Shown here piece after piece: positions 28,971-38,334 of a stretch of DNA of 56,401 nt (position 1 is its first letter; each line of letters starts with the position of its first letter). Below the pieces are notes generated by a model. That model made no database searches, was not told where the DNA came from, and saw only the letters and a list, made by a program, of their open reading frames with translations. Made by a program: the position numbers and the translations under genes. The DNA lies in assembly GCA_028288305.1 (NCBI GenBank), contig JAQBOA010000061.1, positions 1-56,401 of the forward strand. Direction: 5' to 3'. This stretch comes from Mucilaginibacter sp. GTDB taxonomy: Bacteria > Bacteroidota > Bacteroidia > Sphingobacteriales > Sphingobacteriaceae.

Positions 28971-30290
28971 ATGAGATGCTTTAAAATATTAACTGTGTTA
29001 TTGTGTGCTGTGCTCATTATTAGCTGTGTTCACAAACAAAAAAGTGTGTTATGGAAAGATGCTGATGTGCTTCATCAAAATGAAGATCAGTTAACACAGG
29101 TAATTATTTATGATGTATTTACCCCGCCGGTTGCCAGTCGTATTTATGGATATACGGCACTGGCCTCGTATGAAGCCATGCGATACACCGATCCAAAGTT
29201 CAATTCGATTATTACACAGTTAAAGGGCTTTGGTAAACCTCCCGAACCACAAAAAGGAAAAAAATATAATTTTGCATTAGCAGCTACTAAAGCGTTTTTT
29301 ACTGTAGCGCACAAAGTAACATTTTCAGTAGATACGCTTAAAAAGTATGAAAATAAAGTTTATGCGATGTATAAGGATAATCTTGACGATTCTACTTACT
29401 CACGGTCAGTTGATTTTGGTGAACAGATAGGGAAATTAATACTAAAAAGAGCAGATGTAGATAATTACCCTCAAACCAGGGGTAAACCAAAGTACTTAGG
29501 CGAAAATAGCCCGGCTAAATGGCGCCCTACACCACCAGATTATATGGATGGAGTTGAGTTTTGCTGGGGAACCATGAAGGAATTTGCAATAGATTCATCA
29601 GGTCAGTTTTCGCCTCCTCCGCCGCCGCCTTATAGTGAAGATAAAAACAGTCAATTTGTAAAACAATATACAGAGGTATACAATACCAATAAGAAATTAA
29701 CAAAAGAACAAATAGAAATTGCCCGCTTTTGGGATGACAATCCCTTTGTGATTGAACATAATGGGCATTTGATGTTCGCCGACAAAAAGATTACCCCTGG
29801 TGGCCATTGGATAGGAATTACAGCTATTGCATGTAAGCAAACCCATGCCAATGCGGTTAAAACAGCGCAGGCCTATGCGCTTACTTCAATAGCGCTTTAT
29901 GATTCCTTTATTTGCTGCTGGCAGGTAAAATATCATTATAGCTATGTTAGGCCGGTTACAAATATTGATGAAAAGATAGACCATAACTGGCTTCCATTGT
30001 TGCAAACCCCACCATTCCCTGAATATACTGCAGGCCACTCAACCATCAGTGCAGCATCAGCTACTTTGCTGACTCATGAATTCGGTGATAAATTTGCCTT
30101 CCAGGATACAAGTGATTTGCGGTACATTGGTATGCAGCGGCATTTTAATTCTTTTATACAAGCTTCGGATGAAACTGCCATGAGCAGGTTTTATGGTGGA
30201 ATTCACTATTTAAATAGCTCTCTTGTGGGTGCACGCCAAGGCCATGCCATAGGTGATTTTATCTGGGATAAATTAAAATTAACCAATTAA
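28971..30290 (+). CDS. Vanadium-dependent haloperoxidase / PAP2-like lipoprotein
   Basis: 439 aa. Lipoprotein signal (LIISC, Cys about 19). The C-terminal PAP2/haloperoxidase domain (about 200-435) shows the phosphate/vanadate site motifs: YVRPVTNI (about 324-331), PEYTAGHSTISAA with the acid-base His356, and MSRFYGGIHYLNSSLVGARQG with the second Arg/His. Known family members oxidise halides with peroxide or dephosphorylate lipids and sugars; sequence alone does not separate these. An insertion with a run of prolines (SPPPPPP, about 211-217) is odd. It is placed between FG-GAP lipoproteins with gaps of only 15-17 bp, so it acts within this locus at the outer membrane. Confidence 0.82.
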   Translation: MRCFKILTVLLCAVLIISCVHKQKSVLWKDADVLHQNEDQLTQVIIYDVFTPPVASRIYGYTALASYEAMRYTDPKFNSIITQLKGFGKPPEPQKGKKYNFALAATKAFFTVAHKVTFSVDTLKKYENKVYAMYKDNLDDSTYSRSVDFGEQIGKLILKRADVDNYPQTRGKPKYLGENSPAKWRPTPPDYMDGVEFCWGTMKEFAIDSSGQFSPPPPPPYSEDKNSQFVKQYTEVYNTNKKLTKEQIEIARFWDDNPFVIEHNGHLMFADKKITPGGHWIGITAIACKQTHANAVKTAQAYALTSIALYDSFICCWQVKYHYSYVRPVTNIDEKIDHNWLPLLQTPPFPEYTAGHSTISAASATLLTHEFGDKFAFQDTSDLRYIGMQRHFNSFIQASDETAMSRFYGGIHYLNSSLVGARQGHAIGDFIWDKLKLTN

Positions 30291-30307
30291 ATGAATATTT
30301 ATTTACT

Positions 30308-31861
30308 ATGAACCTTAGAAATACCTACTTAATTTCATTTTTCCTGCTGTTGGTTTTTTTAATATCAGGAACTTTATTGATGAATGGTTGTAAAAGTAAA
30401 AATTCTTCAACTTATCAATTAACCGGAGATACTATTGCAGATGGGAAAAATCTTGTTCAACTGAACTGCACAAAATGCCACGCTTTAGTTCCGGTTGATG
30501 CGCTTAATAAAAATGTTTGGAAACATCATACCCTTCCTGCAATGGCACGTTATCTGCGGCTATCATACTATGTTGGCGGATACTACAAAAGTCCTAAAGA
30601 TACTGGTGGATTATCCTTAGCAGAATGGCAAACCATTGTTTCCTACTATAATAAAATGGCCCCGGATACATTACCGGCCGCAAAAAAACCGGTTGCACTT
30701 ATTAACGATTGGGCCGGGTTCATCTTAAAAACACCTGCGCCCGTTAAATATACCAGCTTTACCACAATGGCAACTGTTAATCCCAATACTCATAAAATAT
30801 ATACATCGGATGAAGTTTCAGATAAGCTAATTGAATGGGACAACAAATTTAACAGTAACGAAGTAACAACTTTACCTTCAACTGCGGTGAATGCTATTTT
30901 TAAAACAAATAGCTCTGGCCAAAATGATGCAATACTATCCTGCATAGGTCAAATTCAACCTGTAGACTTTCCAAACGGGAAAACAATACAGATAGCTTTA
31001 GAAGCTAAAAACACAAAAACTAATCAAACCCTTATTGCTGATGTTCTGGCCAGGCCTGTACAAACAGTTGAAGGAGATTTTAATAAGGATGGCTTACCTG
31101 ACCTGGTGATTTTAGGACAAGGACATTTAAAGGGAGGTGTATATTTGTTTAAGCAAAATAAAGATAAGACATATAGTCAAACAACCATTATAGAAAAGCC
31201 GGGGGCTGTACAAGCAGTAACCGGCGATTTTAATAATGATGGATGGCTTGACATGATGGTTTTATTTGGAAGTGGCGATGAGGGTTTATGGTTGTTTTTG
31301 AATGATCATAAAGGCGGTTTTACTTCAAAAAATTTATTACACTTTCCGCCGGTATATGGATCAACCAGTTTTCAACTAGCCGATATAGATCATGACGGAA
31401 ACCCAGATCTTGTATATACGTGCGGTTATAATTATCGTAATTCGCGCATATTGAAGCCTTATCATGGTTTGTATATTTTTAAAAACCTGGGTAACTGGAA
31501 CTTTAAACAACAATGGTTTTACCCTATAAATGGTTGTACAAAAGCAATAGCTGCTGATTTTGATGCTGATGGTGACCTGGATATTGCAACCGGCGCATTT
31601 TTTGCAGACATGCAAAACGACCCGGCAGAAAGCTTTATATATTTTGAACAGGTTGAACCGTTTAATTTTAAGCCTCATGCAATCCCTGTTAGTAAATATG
31701 GCCGCTGGATGAGTATGGATGTAGGCGATTACAATAATGACGGCAAGCCGGATATTATTTTAGGCAATTATTCCTCCGGTTTTATGTTTCAGTTAGGATT
31801 AAAACCTTTCTGGGCCAAAAATTTGCCCTTTATTGTGTTGGAAAATAACTTTAAAAAGTAA
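30308..31861 (+). CDS. FG-GAP lipoprotein with N-terminal cytochrome-c motif
   Basis: 517 aa. Lipoprotein signal (lipobox LMNGC, Cys about 27). A heme-attachment motif CTKCH occupies residues 54-58 and is followed by a short helical stretch (LPAMARYLRL). The Met in LPAM is a possible axial ligand. The rest is an FG-GAP/VCBS propeller (about 145-510) with loops DFNKDGLPD, DFNNDGWLD, DIDHDGNPD, DFDADGDLD and DYNNDGKPD. It would be a lipid-anchored electron carrier fused to a propeller, located 17 bp after the haloperoxidase gene. It is a paralogue of the next gene, with the heme motif at exactly the same residue number. Heme binding is inferred from the motif only. Confidence 0.8.
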   Translation: MNLRNTYLISFFLLLVFLISGTLLMNGCKSKNSSTYQLTGDTIADGKNLVQLNCTKCHALVPVDALNKNVWKHHTLPAMARYLRLSYYVGGYYKSPKDTGGLSLAEWQTIVSYYNKMAPDTLPAAKKPVALINDWAGFILKTPAPVKYTSFTTMATVNPNTHKIYTSDEVSDKLIEWDNKFNSNEVTTLPSTAVNAIFKTNSSGQNDAILSCIGQIQPVDFPNGKTIQIALEAKNTKTNQTLIADVLARPVQTVEGDFNKDGLPDLVILGQGHLKGGVYLFKQNKDKTYSQTTIIEKPGAVQAVTGDFNNDGWLDMMVLFGSGDEGLWLFLNDHKGGFTSKNLLHFPPVYGSTSFQLADIDHDGNPDLVYTCGYNYRNSRILKPYHGLYIFKNLGNWNFKQQWFYPINGCTKAIAADFDADGDLDIATGAFFADMQNDPAESFIYFEQVEPFNFKPHAIPVSKYGRWMSMDVGDYNNDGKPDIILGNYSSGFMFQLGLKPFWAKNLPFIVLENNFKK

Positions 31862-31879
31862 TTCATTTACATAAGTGAT

Positions 31880-31910
31880 AGGTGAGTGGTCAGTCTGATC
31901 CCACTCACCT
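31880..31910 (+). terminator. Hairpin between the two heme/FG-GAP genes
   Basis: Perfect 10-bp stem AGGTGAGTGG/CCACTCACCT (31880-31889 and 31901-31910) with an 11-nt loop. There is no real T tract, so it may be an RNA-processing or stability hairpin rather than an efficient terminator. The next ATG is 115 bp away. Confidence 0.5.
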
Positions 31911-32024
31911 GTTTGCTAACGCAGCCCTTAATAACGCTTCACTCATAATTAATAATTCATTAGTTATTATATGTATAACCATTCATATTTGTGTCTTTAA
32001 AATACTTAGAATTTTTAAGTTATA

Positions 32025-33593
32025 ATGTCTAACTACTATAAACCATCAGCTAACCTGTTATGTTTAATAATGGTTTTGGTTGTTACATCTTTAATTTTCT
32101 CCCTAAATAGTTGCCATAATACCCCTGCAACTCCCACTGTAGAAACTGATATGGCCGATGGCAAAATACTTGCCCAAAAATATTGTGTAAGCTGCCACCA
32201 ATTACCTGACCCTGCTTTAATTGACAGGGGAAGCTGGGTAAAGGGTGTATTGCCTGCAATGGGCAAAAATTTGGGTATAAAATCCTATATGGGCCAGTAT
32301 TATAGTGATAAAAGCTCAGCAATAAATATTAGTGATTGGCAGAAAATAGCAGCTTATTATAAAAATACCTCACCTGTTGCATTAACAATACCCAAGCCTG
32401 CTGTTGCCCCGTTAAATGACTGGGCAATTTTTAGCCTGGAAAGACCAAAGAATATAAACCAGGTTATGCCTGCCATGACTACCATGTTAACAGTAAATCC
32501 AATAGATCACAAGGTTTATTCGGGAGATGCTGCCGGTAACCTGTTTAAATGGGATTCTGATTTAAATTCAAAACGGATTTATCATTTTGACTCGGCTGTA
32601 ACCGACGCAAGTTATTTGTCAGCCTCGGATAGCTCTAATACAGCCGTAATTACATGTATTGGTAATATGCCTCCCATTGATTTATTGAAGGGCAAGATAT
32701 ATCTGTTAAATCTTAACGCTGAAACCAAAAAGAATAAACCTGTTTTAATTACAGACAGCCTTCCCCGGCCAATATCAACTGTAGCTGCTGATTTTAATAA
32801 AGATGGTTTAATGGATTATGTAGTTTGTGGATTTGGTCACAATAACGGGGCTTTGTACCTGTTGCAGCAACAGCCGGATCACACTTTTAAGAAGCAGGTT
32901 ATAAGGGGTATTCCTGGTGGTGAGCAATTGATAACCGGTGATTTTAATAATGACGGTTGGCCGGATGTAATGTGTTTATTTGCACAGGCTGATGAGGGGA
33001 TATGGATGTTTTTGAATGATCACAAAGGTGGATTTATTACTCAAAATTTATTGCATTTCCCGGCGGTGTATGGTTCTTCCAGTTTTCAATTAGTAGATTT
33101 TAATCACGATGGCGAACCTGACATATTATACACTTGCGGCGATAACAGCGATTATTCAAAAGTGTTAAAGCCTTATCATGGGGTATATATTTTTAACAAC
33201 CAAGGAAACTGGAAGTTTAAGCAAACTTATTTCTATCATATTGATGGCTGCACAAAAGCAGTAGCAGCAGATTTTGATCACGATGGAGATCTGGATATTG
33301 CGGCAATCGCTTTTTTTTCCGATTTTAAATATCATCCCCAGGAAGGCTTTACTTATCTTGAACAAATTGCGCCTAACCACTTTATTGCGCATGAGATACC
33401 AGTTAATAAGTATGGCCGATGGCTTACAATGGAGGTTGCAGATATTGATCATGACGGTAATGACGATATAATACTTGGAAATCTTTCAACTCCGGGGCGC
33501 GGCCTGGTAAATCAGCCTGGATTTATTCCAAATTGGGACCAGCATGAACCTATTATTGTTCTAAAAAATAATATAGGCAAAAAGCACAAATAG
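32025..33593 (+). CDS. FG-GAP lipoprotein with N-terminal cytochrome-c motif (paralogue)
   Basis: 522 aa. Lipoprotein signal (LIFSLNSC, Cys about 30). The heme motif CVSCH at residues 54-58 is followed by LPAMGKNLGI, parallel to LPAMARYLRL in the preceding gene. The FG-GAP/VCBS propeller has loops DFNKDGLMD, DFNNDGWPD, DFNHDGEPD, DFDHDGDLD and DIDHDGNDD. Several blocks are shared nearly verbatim with the preceding paralogue (for example FLNDHKGGF, LLHFP, VYGS, SFQL, KPYHG). Tandem duplication followed by divergence is the clear origin. Two copies beside one haloperoxidase suggest an electron-transfer or peroxide-handling role. That is inference. Confidence 0.8.
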   Translation: MSNYYKPSANLLCLIMVLVVTSLIFSLNSCHNTPATPTVETDMADGKILAQKYCVSCHQLPDPALIDRGSWVKGVLPAMGKNLGIKSYMGQYYSDKSSAINISDWQKIAAYYKNTSPVALTIPKPAVAPLNDWAIFSLERPKNINQVMPAMTTMLTVNPIDHKVYSGDAAGNLFKWDSDLNSKRIYHFDSAVTDASYLSASDSSNTAVITCIGNMPPIDLLKGKIYLLNLNAETKKNKPVLITDSLPRPISTVAADFNKDGLMDYVVCGFGHNNGALYLLQQQPDHTFKKQVIRGIPGGEQLITGDFNNDGWPDVMCLFAQADEGIWMFLNDHKGGFITQNLLHFPAVYGSSSFQLVDFNHDGEPDILYTCGDNSDYSKVLKPYHGVYIFNNQGNWKFKQTYFYHIDGCTKAVAADFDHDGDLDIAAIAFFSDFKYHPQEGFTYLEQIAPNHFIAHEIPVNKYGRWLTMEVADIDHDGNDDIILGNLSTPGRGLVNQPGFIPNWDQHEPIIVLKNNIGKKHK

Positions 33594-33658
33594 CGACGGT
33601 TTCCAAGTAAAAATAATATAATAAAACGATAAATAAGTACACTTTAACTATTGTTAGT

Positions 33659-33674
33659 TATGTAGATTTACATA
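33659..33674. promoter_or_regulatory. Palindrome TATGTA-N4-TACATA upstream of GH2
   Basis: Perfect 6-bp arms around GATT, ending 31 bp before the GH2 ATG. Its arms partly resemble the TGTA/TACA half-sites of the GTGT-N6-TACAC motif, but the spacing differs. Possible operator. Confidence 0.3.
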
Positions 33675-33705
33675 CCATCTTAAACTGACAAAAAACAGGA
33701 TATAA

Positions 33706-36501
33706 ATGAAAAAATTGATTTACCCGGTTGTATCTTTTATAGTAACAAATTGTTTATTACCAGTCGGATTGTTTGCTCAGTCCGGATATGTAAAACAGGT
33801 TAAGCTATCAAATTTTGATCTGCAGTCTTCTGCTTTGATTACTGCAACAGGTACAGAGTTATCAAATATTCAATATCATTCGCCTGTGTATTGGTTTCCT
33901 GTTAAAGTACCGTCAACTGTGCTTACGGGTTTAGTAGCCAACCATATTTATCCCGATCCATACCAGGGCTTGAATAATATGCTGATTCCTGACGCTTCTG
34001 ATCAGTTTAACAAAGAGTATAACCTGGAACAGTACAGCTATTTGCCAAATGATCCAAACCCGTGGAAGAAACCATATTGGTACCGTACTACTTTTAAGGT
34101 GCCAGCGGGCGATAAGGGCCGGATTTTTCAGTTAATTTTCAAGGGAATAAACTATAGGGCGACGGTATGGGTTAATGGCAAACAAATTGCGGATTCTGCT
34201 CAAATGGCAGGTATGTTTGCCGAACACAATTTAGATGTAACCAATGCAATTGTAGCTGGCGGGGAAAATGCCCTTGCAGTAAAAATATATCCGTTAGATT
34301 ATCCCGGTTATCCTGCAAAAGAACAGTTACAGGCTTTAGGCCCATTTTATGAAAATGGCGGACCCACTGGAGATATAGGTAAAAATGTAACCATGCTCTG
34401 TTCTGTTGGCTGGGATTGGATGCCACCTGTGCGCGACCGTAATATGGGTATCTGGCAGCCGGTTTACTTGCGTACAACAGGTGCAGTAACAATTGGCCGG
34501 CCTAAATTGGTAACTGACTTGCCAAATCTTCCTGATACAGGTGTAGCCAAACTATCATTAAATTTAACACTATCCAACCATAGCGGCTCTGCTGAAAACG
34601 GTAAATTGATAATAAGTATCAAACCTGAGAATTTTACAGGCATTCCTTTACAGTTTTCACATAATGTTTCTATTGCAGCGAATGGGTTATCCGTAGTCGA
34701 TTTGAATGCTGCGAACATTAGCCAGTTACTTATTCATCAGCCTCATTTATGGTGGCCAAATGGTTATGGAAGAGCCAACCTGTACCGTATCCGACTGCAA
34801 TATACTTCTGGCAACAGCATAACCGACGATACAACTTTTGTTTTTGGGATCCGCACAGTTGGCTCCAAAGGGACAATGGTTAATGGTTTTGTACGCCGGG
34901 ATTTTTATGTAAATGGTAAACGTGTACACCTGGTAGGGGGCGCCTGGGTGCCTGATATGATGGTGAACAGGGATTCGGCGCGTTTTGATTATGAAATGCA
35001 TTTATGCCGAAATGCAAATGTAAACCTGGTTCGCATTTGGGGTGGTGGCGTTACACCGCCTGATGCATTTTGGAATGCTGCAGATAAATACGGCGAAATG
35101 GTATGGTCAGATTTTTGGGTAACAGGTGATACCCAGGGTGAATTTAAAGGTTCGCCCGACTGGCCTTTAGAATCGAATGTTTTTGTTAATAATGTGATAA
35201 GTACCATTTATCGAATACGTAACCATCCCAGTTTACTGGTATGGACAGGTGGTAACGAAGGACATGCCCGCAAGGAATTATACGATGCCATGCGCGATAA
35301 TATAATCAATCTGGATGGTACCAGGCCGTTTATACCCAGCTCATCCGGTTTTGCCAAACTTCCTGCAGGATGGAAAGGTTCCTGGCCTGATGACATGCCA
35401 TCTGGAGTTTACAGCAGTGGACCTTATGAGTGGACTGATCCAAAGGAATATTATAAAAAAGCAGATGCCGGGCGCGATTGGGTGTTTAAAGATGAGACAG
35501 GTATCCCATCTCAACCTCCTTATACTACACTTACTAAAACTATACCCAACCTGGTTTGGGATACTAAACTGCCTTTTCCGCTAAACAACAGCTGGGGATA
35601 TCACGATGCTTGTACCGGCGCTGCACGCTATGATAAATATATCAGCGAAATGGTAAAACGATATGGTCAGCCTCAAACAATGGTTAATTTTTCAGATAAA
35701 ATGCAGTTGATGAATGTAGTAGGATACCAGGGGATATTTGAAGCCGACGGGCATAAGCTTAATGAAACAGGAGGGGTAATGCTCTGGAAATTAAATGCCG
35801 CCCTGCCAAGCGTTGTATGGCAAATATATGATTGGTACCTGGAACCCAATGCGGGTTATTATGCCATGCAAAATGCCTGCGAACCCTTGCATATCCAGTT
35901 TAACCAGGATGATTCGACAGCTGCTGTTATTAACAGGATGCACCATGCTACAGGTATGTTAACAGCTAAAACCGATATTTATGATTTGGATAGCAGGCTG
36001 ATAAGTTCGCTAAAGGTGAATCATATTGGCCTTTCTGAGACCGGAACACAGGAAGTTATTAAATTAAAAGATGTTTTAGCAGCCACAAAAGGAGTAGGTT
36101 TTGTAGTGCTAAATTTAACTGATGCTACAGGGAAAACAGTTTCACATAATGTTTACTGGCTGTCGCCAGGTAACGATTTTACCGGCTTTAATAATATGGA
36201 AGGTACGCAGGTACAGGTAAATGTGTTAAAAACTGAAAAAGGAAGCACCGAAAATAAATGGACTATGCAATTCAGTAATAATACAAATAAGCTTGCTTTT
36301 TTTGTACGCCCTCAGTTAATGGCAAATGGAGAAGAAGTAATGCCAAGTTACTGGACAGGCAATTACTTTACCCTTGCCCCACACGAAAGCACAACGGTTT
36401 CTGTAAGCGCACCCGTAGCTAAGTTAGGTACAGCTACCCCAACGGTATTGGTTGAAGGCTGGAACCTGCAAAAACAAGTAATAGCCTTACCCGCTAAATA
36501 A
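33706..36501 (+). CDS. Glycoside hydrolase family 2 (exo-beta-glucosaminidase / mannosidase-like)
   Basis: 931 aa. Signal peptide (about 1-25, ending GLFAQ). The sugar-binding domain (about 100-230; FQLIFKGINYRATVWVNGKQIADSAQMAGMF spans the typical jelly roll), an Ig-like sandwich (about 240-385) and a TIM barrel (about 390-690) follow in GH2 order. The WTGGNEG motif holds Glu518 of the NE acid/base pair. Glu597 in FKDETGIPSQP fits the nucleophile position of CsxA-type exo-beta-D-glucosaminidases, and WNGGNE-type context also occurs in beta-mannosidases. It cleaves terminal beta-linked sugars in the periplasm. It is the last gene of the locus, followed by an intrinsic terminator. The exact sugar is uncertain. 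Confidence 0.85.
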   Translation: MKKLIYPVVSFIVTNCLLPVGLFAQSGYVKQVKLSNFDLQSSALITATGTELSNIQYHSPVYWFPVKVPSTVLTGLVANHIYPDPYQGLNNMLIPDASDQFNKEYNLEQYSYLPNDPNPWKKPYWYRTTFKVPAGDKGRIFQLIFKGINYRATVWVNGKQIADSAQMAGMFAEHNLDVTNAIVAGGENALAVKIYPLDYPGYPAKEQLQALGPFYENGGPTGDIGKNVTMLCSVGWDWMPPVRDRNMGIWQPVYLRTTGAVTIGRPKLVTDLPNLPDTGVAKLSLNLTLSNHSGSAENGKLIISIKPENFTGIPLQFSHNVSIAANGLSVVDLNAANISQLLIHQPHLWWPNGYGRANLYRIRLQYTSGNSITDDTTFVFGIRTVGSKGTMVNGFVRRDFYVNGKRVHLVGGAWVPDMMVNRDSARFDYEMHLCRNANVNLVRIWGGGVTPPDAFWNAADKYGEMVWSDFWVTGDTQGEFKGSPDWPLESNVFVNNVISTIYRIRNHPSLLVWTGGNEGHARKELYDAMRDNIINLDGTRPFIPSSSGFAKLPAGWKGSWPDDMPSGVYSSGPYEWTDPKEYYKKADAGRDWVFKDETGIPSQPPYTTLTKTIPNLVWDTKLPFPLNNSWGYHDACTGAARYDKYISEMVKRYGQPQTMVNFSDKMQLMNVVGYQGIFEADGHKLNETGGVMLWKLNAALPSVVWQIYDWYLEPNAGYYAMQNACEPLHIQFNQDDSTAAVINRMHHATGMLTAKTDIYDLDSRLISSLKVNHIGLSETGTQEVIKLKDVLAATKGVGFVVLNLTDATGKTVSHNVYWLSPGNDFTGFNNMEGTQVQVNVLKTEKGSTENKWTMQFSNNTNKLAFFVRPQLMANGEEVMPSYWTGNYFTLAPHESTTVSVSAPVAKLGTATPTVLVEGWNLQKQVIALPAK

Positions 36502-36538
36502 AAATACCAACCCATCTAAAACAATCACTTTTGCAAGG

Positions 36539-36563
36539 CCTTCCGATTAATCGGGAGGTTTTT
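36539..36563 (+). terminator. Intrinsic terminator at the end of the glycan locus
   Basis: Stem CCTTCCGAT/ATCGGGAGG (36539-36547 with 36550-36558, one G-U pair) followed by TTTTT. It marks the 3' end of the GH2 transcript. Confidence 0.7.
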
Positions 36564-36605
36564 GTTTAAAATACTCATTTTATAAAGTAGTTTACCCGAT
36601 AAGAA

Positions 36606-36664
36606 GCAAGTTTGTGTTTTGCTACTAAAACAACCCAGATGCCTTTCGGCTCAGGCAAACTTGC
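36606..36664. repeat. 59-bp nested inverted repeat
   Basis: Outer arms GCAAGTTTG (36606-36614) and CAAACTTGC (36656-36664) are perfectly complementary. Inside is a second hairpin GCCT/AGGC (36641-36644 and 36653-36656). It has no T tract. It marks the left side of the AT-rich island and may be a boundary or recombination structure. Confidence 0.6.
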
Positions 36665-36729
36665 CATTGCTCCCCGATGGTCGCTATGGATTTTAAAGGG
36701 AATATGCTATTTTTGATAAAAACAATCAC

Positions 36730-36960
36730 ATGGAATTATTTGCAAGATTTTCTTATTCGTACCCTGCTGGCGATCAACATATAAAAAATGATGATGAGAT
36801 AAATGAAATACTTAATTCTAAACTCATTAAATATTTAAAAGAAAATTCTATAAAGGAATATAGAATACTTAATGCGGAAACTTCTCAATTGCCTCCCCCA
36901 GCTTTCGGGCCGAGCAATGCAAGTGTTATTTGCACATTGAATATTGCTTATAGAAATTGA
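36730..36960 (+). CDS. Hypothetical small protein (76 aa)
   Basis: Not recognised. The 76-aa product begins MELFARFSYSYPAGDQHI, has a charged helical middle (NDDEINEILNSKLIKYLKEN, 21-40) and ends in a short hydrophobic strand (SVICTLNIAYRN). There is no signal peptide or membrane segment. It stands alone on the plus strand at the left edge of the AT-rich island, facing the minus-strand cassette, with 49 bp between the stops. It looks like a real gene because codon use is coherent and the ATG is preceded by an A-rich stretch. An accessory-gene origin is likely. Confidence 0.45.
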   Translation: MELFARFSYSYPAGDQHIKNDDEINEILNSKLIKYLKENSIKEYRILNAETSQLPPPAFGPSNASVICTLNIAYRN

Positions 36961-37009
36961 TTAGAAGCCCCCTTAAATATTTCTTCTCAAAAGTTTAATT
37001 TGCTTGGCG

Positions 37010-37765
37010 TTATGTTTGATTTAAAACCTTATCAATATTGGGATTTGAAAGTTTTATGTTGTTGTTCTTTAGAAACTGCTTTAAATTTGTTTTATTAGGC
37101 TTGTGTTTAAATTCAGTTATCCAATTTCTAAATTTTACGACAATATTTGGGATAATTTCTAATTCTCTTTCTTCAACTTTTTTTTTTATTACTGGCTCCG
37201 CACTTGAATAAACATCATCAAGAAGTTTTTTAGCGTCAGGAGAAAGTCCATATGATCTATAGTCTCCTAAACCAATTAATTTCCAAAATGCACTTTTTGC
37301 CCTTTGAAATTCCAATTTATTGAATCCATTGAATACCAATTGATATTTTGTTTCAATTATATTAATAAGTTTTTCTAAAAGAATCGAATGGCCTTGATCA
37401 AGTATATTTTTTTCTGTTTCTCTTAATTTTTCAAGCTCTTCTTTTGAATAAATGCCATCATACTCATCATCGTCATCATCTGGATCTATATTGTCTTCAT
37501 CCTCATCATCGTCTTTCATTCTCTCTAAGAAATCCAATAAATGATTTTTAATTGAAAATAAATATAATTCATCATCTAATTGCAAGTCTCTTAATATCAA
37601 ATTTTTACTTTCCAAAAAGTCCAAAATTTGCTTAGCAGTATCAATGTCGGCGCTTTCAGTTTCAATCGGAATCTCCACTAAAACAAAAAATTTACTTAGC
37701 CATATTGCTTCACTTACGCCAATTAAGTTCCAATTAATTAATTTCTTTAACGTTTCTTTTGTCAT
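37010..37765 (-). CDS. Hypothetical acidic-linker protein of the UDG/GIY-YIG cassette
   Basis: 251 aa from the ATG at 37765. I prefer this start over the ATG at 37789 because its ATG overlaps the TGA of the upstream gene (ATGA, 37762-37765), the usual sign of translational coupling. The protein has an N-terminal helical domain (1-85), a very acidic linker (about 86-108, mostly Asp and Glu), and a longer C-terminal helical domain rich in Lys (about 110-251). No catalytic motif, signal peptide or membrane segment is visible. The Asp-rich linker could mimic DNA or bind metal or basic proteins. The family is not recognised. It is the last gene of the three-gene minus-strand cassette. Confidence 0.65.
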   Translation of the reverse strand: MTKETLKKLINWNLIGVSEAIWLSKFFVLVEIPIETESADIDTAKQILDFLESKNLILRDLQLDDELYLFSIKNHLLDFLERMKDDDEDEDNIDPDDDDDEYDGIYSKEELEKLRETEKNILDQGHSILLEKLINIIETKYQLVFNGFNKLEFQRAKSAFWKLIGLGDYRSYGLSPDAKKLLDDVYSSAEPVIKKKVEERELEIIPNIVVKFRNWITEFKHKPNKTNLKQFLKNNNIKLSNPNIDKVLNQT

Positions 37766-38298
37766 TTTGATAAAGCATATTCCCTGCAAGTTTTACGAAG
37801 ATTTGCAAGTGTTATAGATTTGCGTGGATTATGTGTTGTATTTAAGATTGGACAATATTTTTCTATAAGTCTACTTTCTTGAGTGAAATCAATATTATTT
37901 TTTATTTCGATAAAGTTAACAACTAAATTTGCATTCATCCAGTCAACAATTTTTACTTTATTCTCTTTCGAGAAGCCGTAATTGTTTGGATTTACATTTC
38001 CAACTTGAGAGCCTTTTTCTGGTTTAAAATTTAGTAGAGAACCAATACCTCGAAAAAATGTACCAGGCCCTGATCCTTCACATTCTTGAGATAATCTCTT
38101 GCAAATTGTTTGTTTTTCTGCTTTACCAATATATATTAGCGTTGTATCGTTTAACTCTAATTCACTTTTAAATAGAGTTGGCAGCATTGATATATTTTTT
38201 ACCCTAATAGCGTAAAGTCCCTTAATGTCGAGTTGCTTTTTTGAAGTTTCGAATTCGGATAAAGGTCGAAAGTTTTTGATCTCAATTAGTTCGTTCAT
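37762..38298 (-). CDS. GIY-YIG nuclease-like protein
   Basis: 178 aa. The order of features matches the GIY-YIG nuclease fold: GLYAIRV (27-33, the GIY motif with Leu for Ile), LIYIGKA (54-60, the YIG motif), an Arg/Lys-rich helix containing R68 (ICKRLS), R83 (FFRGIG), Glu141 in TQESRLIEKY at the metal-binding position, and Asn153 in PILNTTHNP near the end. GIY-YIG enzymes cut DNA in repair, restriction and homing; this small variant is of an uncharacterised subgroup. It overlaps the downstream gene by 4 bp and lies 36 bp after the UDG-fold gene, so it belongs to the same operon. Catalytic activity is inferred from motif conservation. Confidence 0.7.
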   Translation of the reverse strand: MNELIEIKNFRPLSEFETSKKQLDIKGLYAIRVKNISMLPTLFKSELELNDTTLIYIGKAEKQTICKRLSQECEGSGPGTFFRGIGSLLNFKPEKGSQVGNVNPNNYGFSKENKVKIVDWMNANLVVNFIEIKNNIDFTQESRLIEKYCPILNTTHNPRKSITLANLRKTCREYALSK

Positions 38299-38334
38299 GT
38301 CAAATAGATAAATAAATCCAGTAAAATGCTGCTT

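Noticed and set aside
37765..37789. Upstream ATG (37789) for the acidic-linker protein
   Set aside because: It would overlap the GIY-YIG gene by 28 bp; the ATGA overlap at 37762-37765 is a better start.
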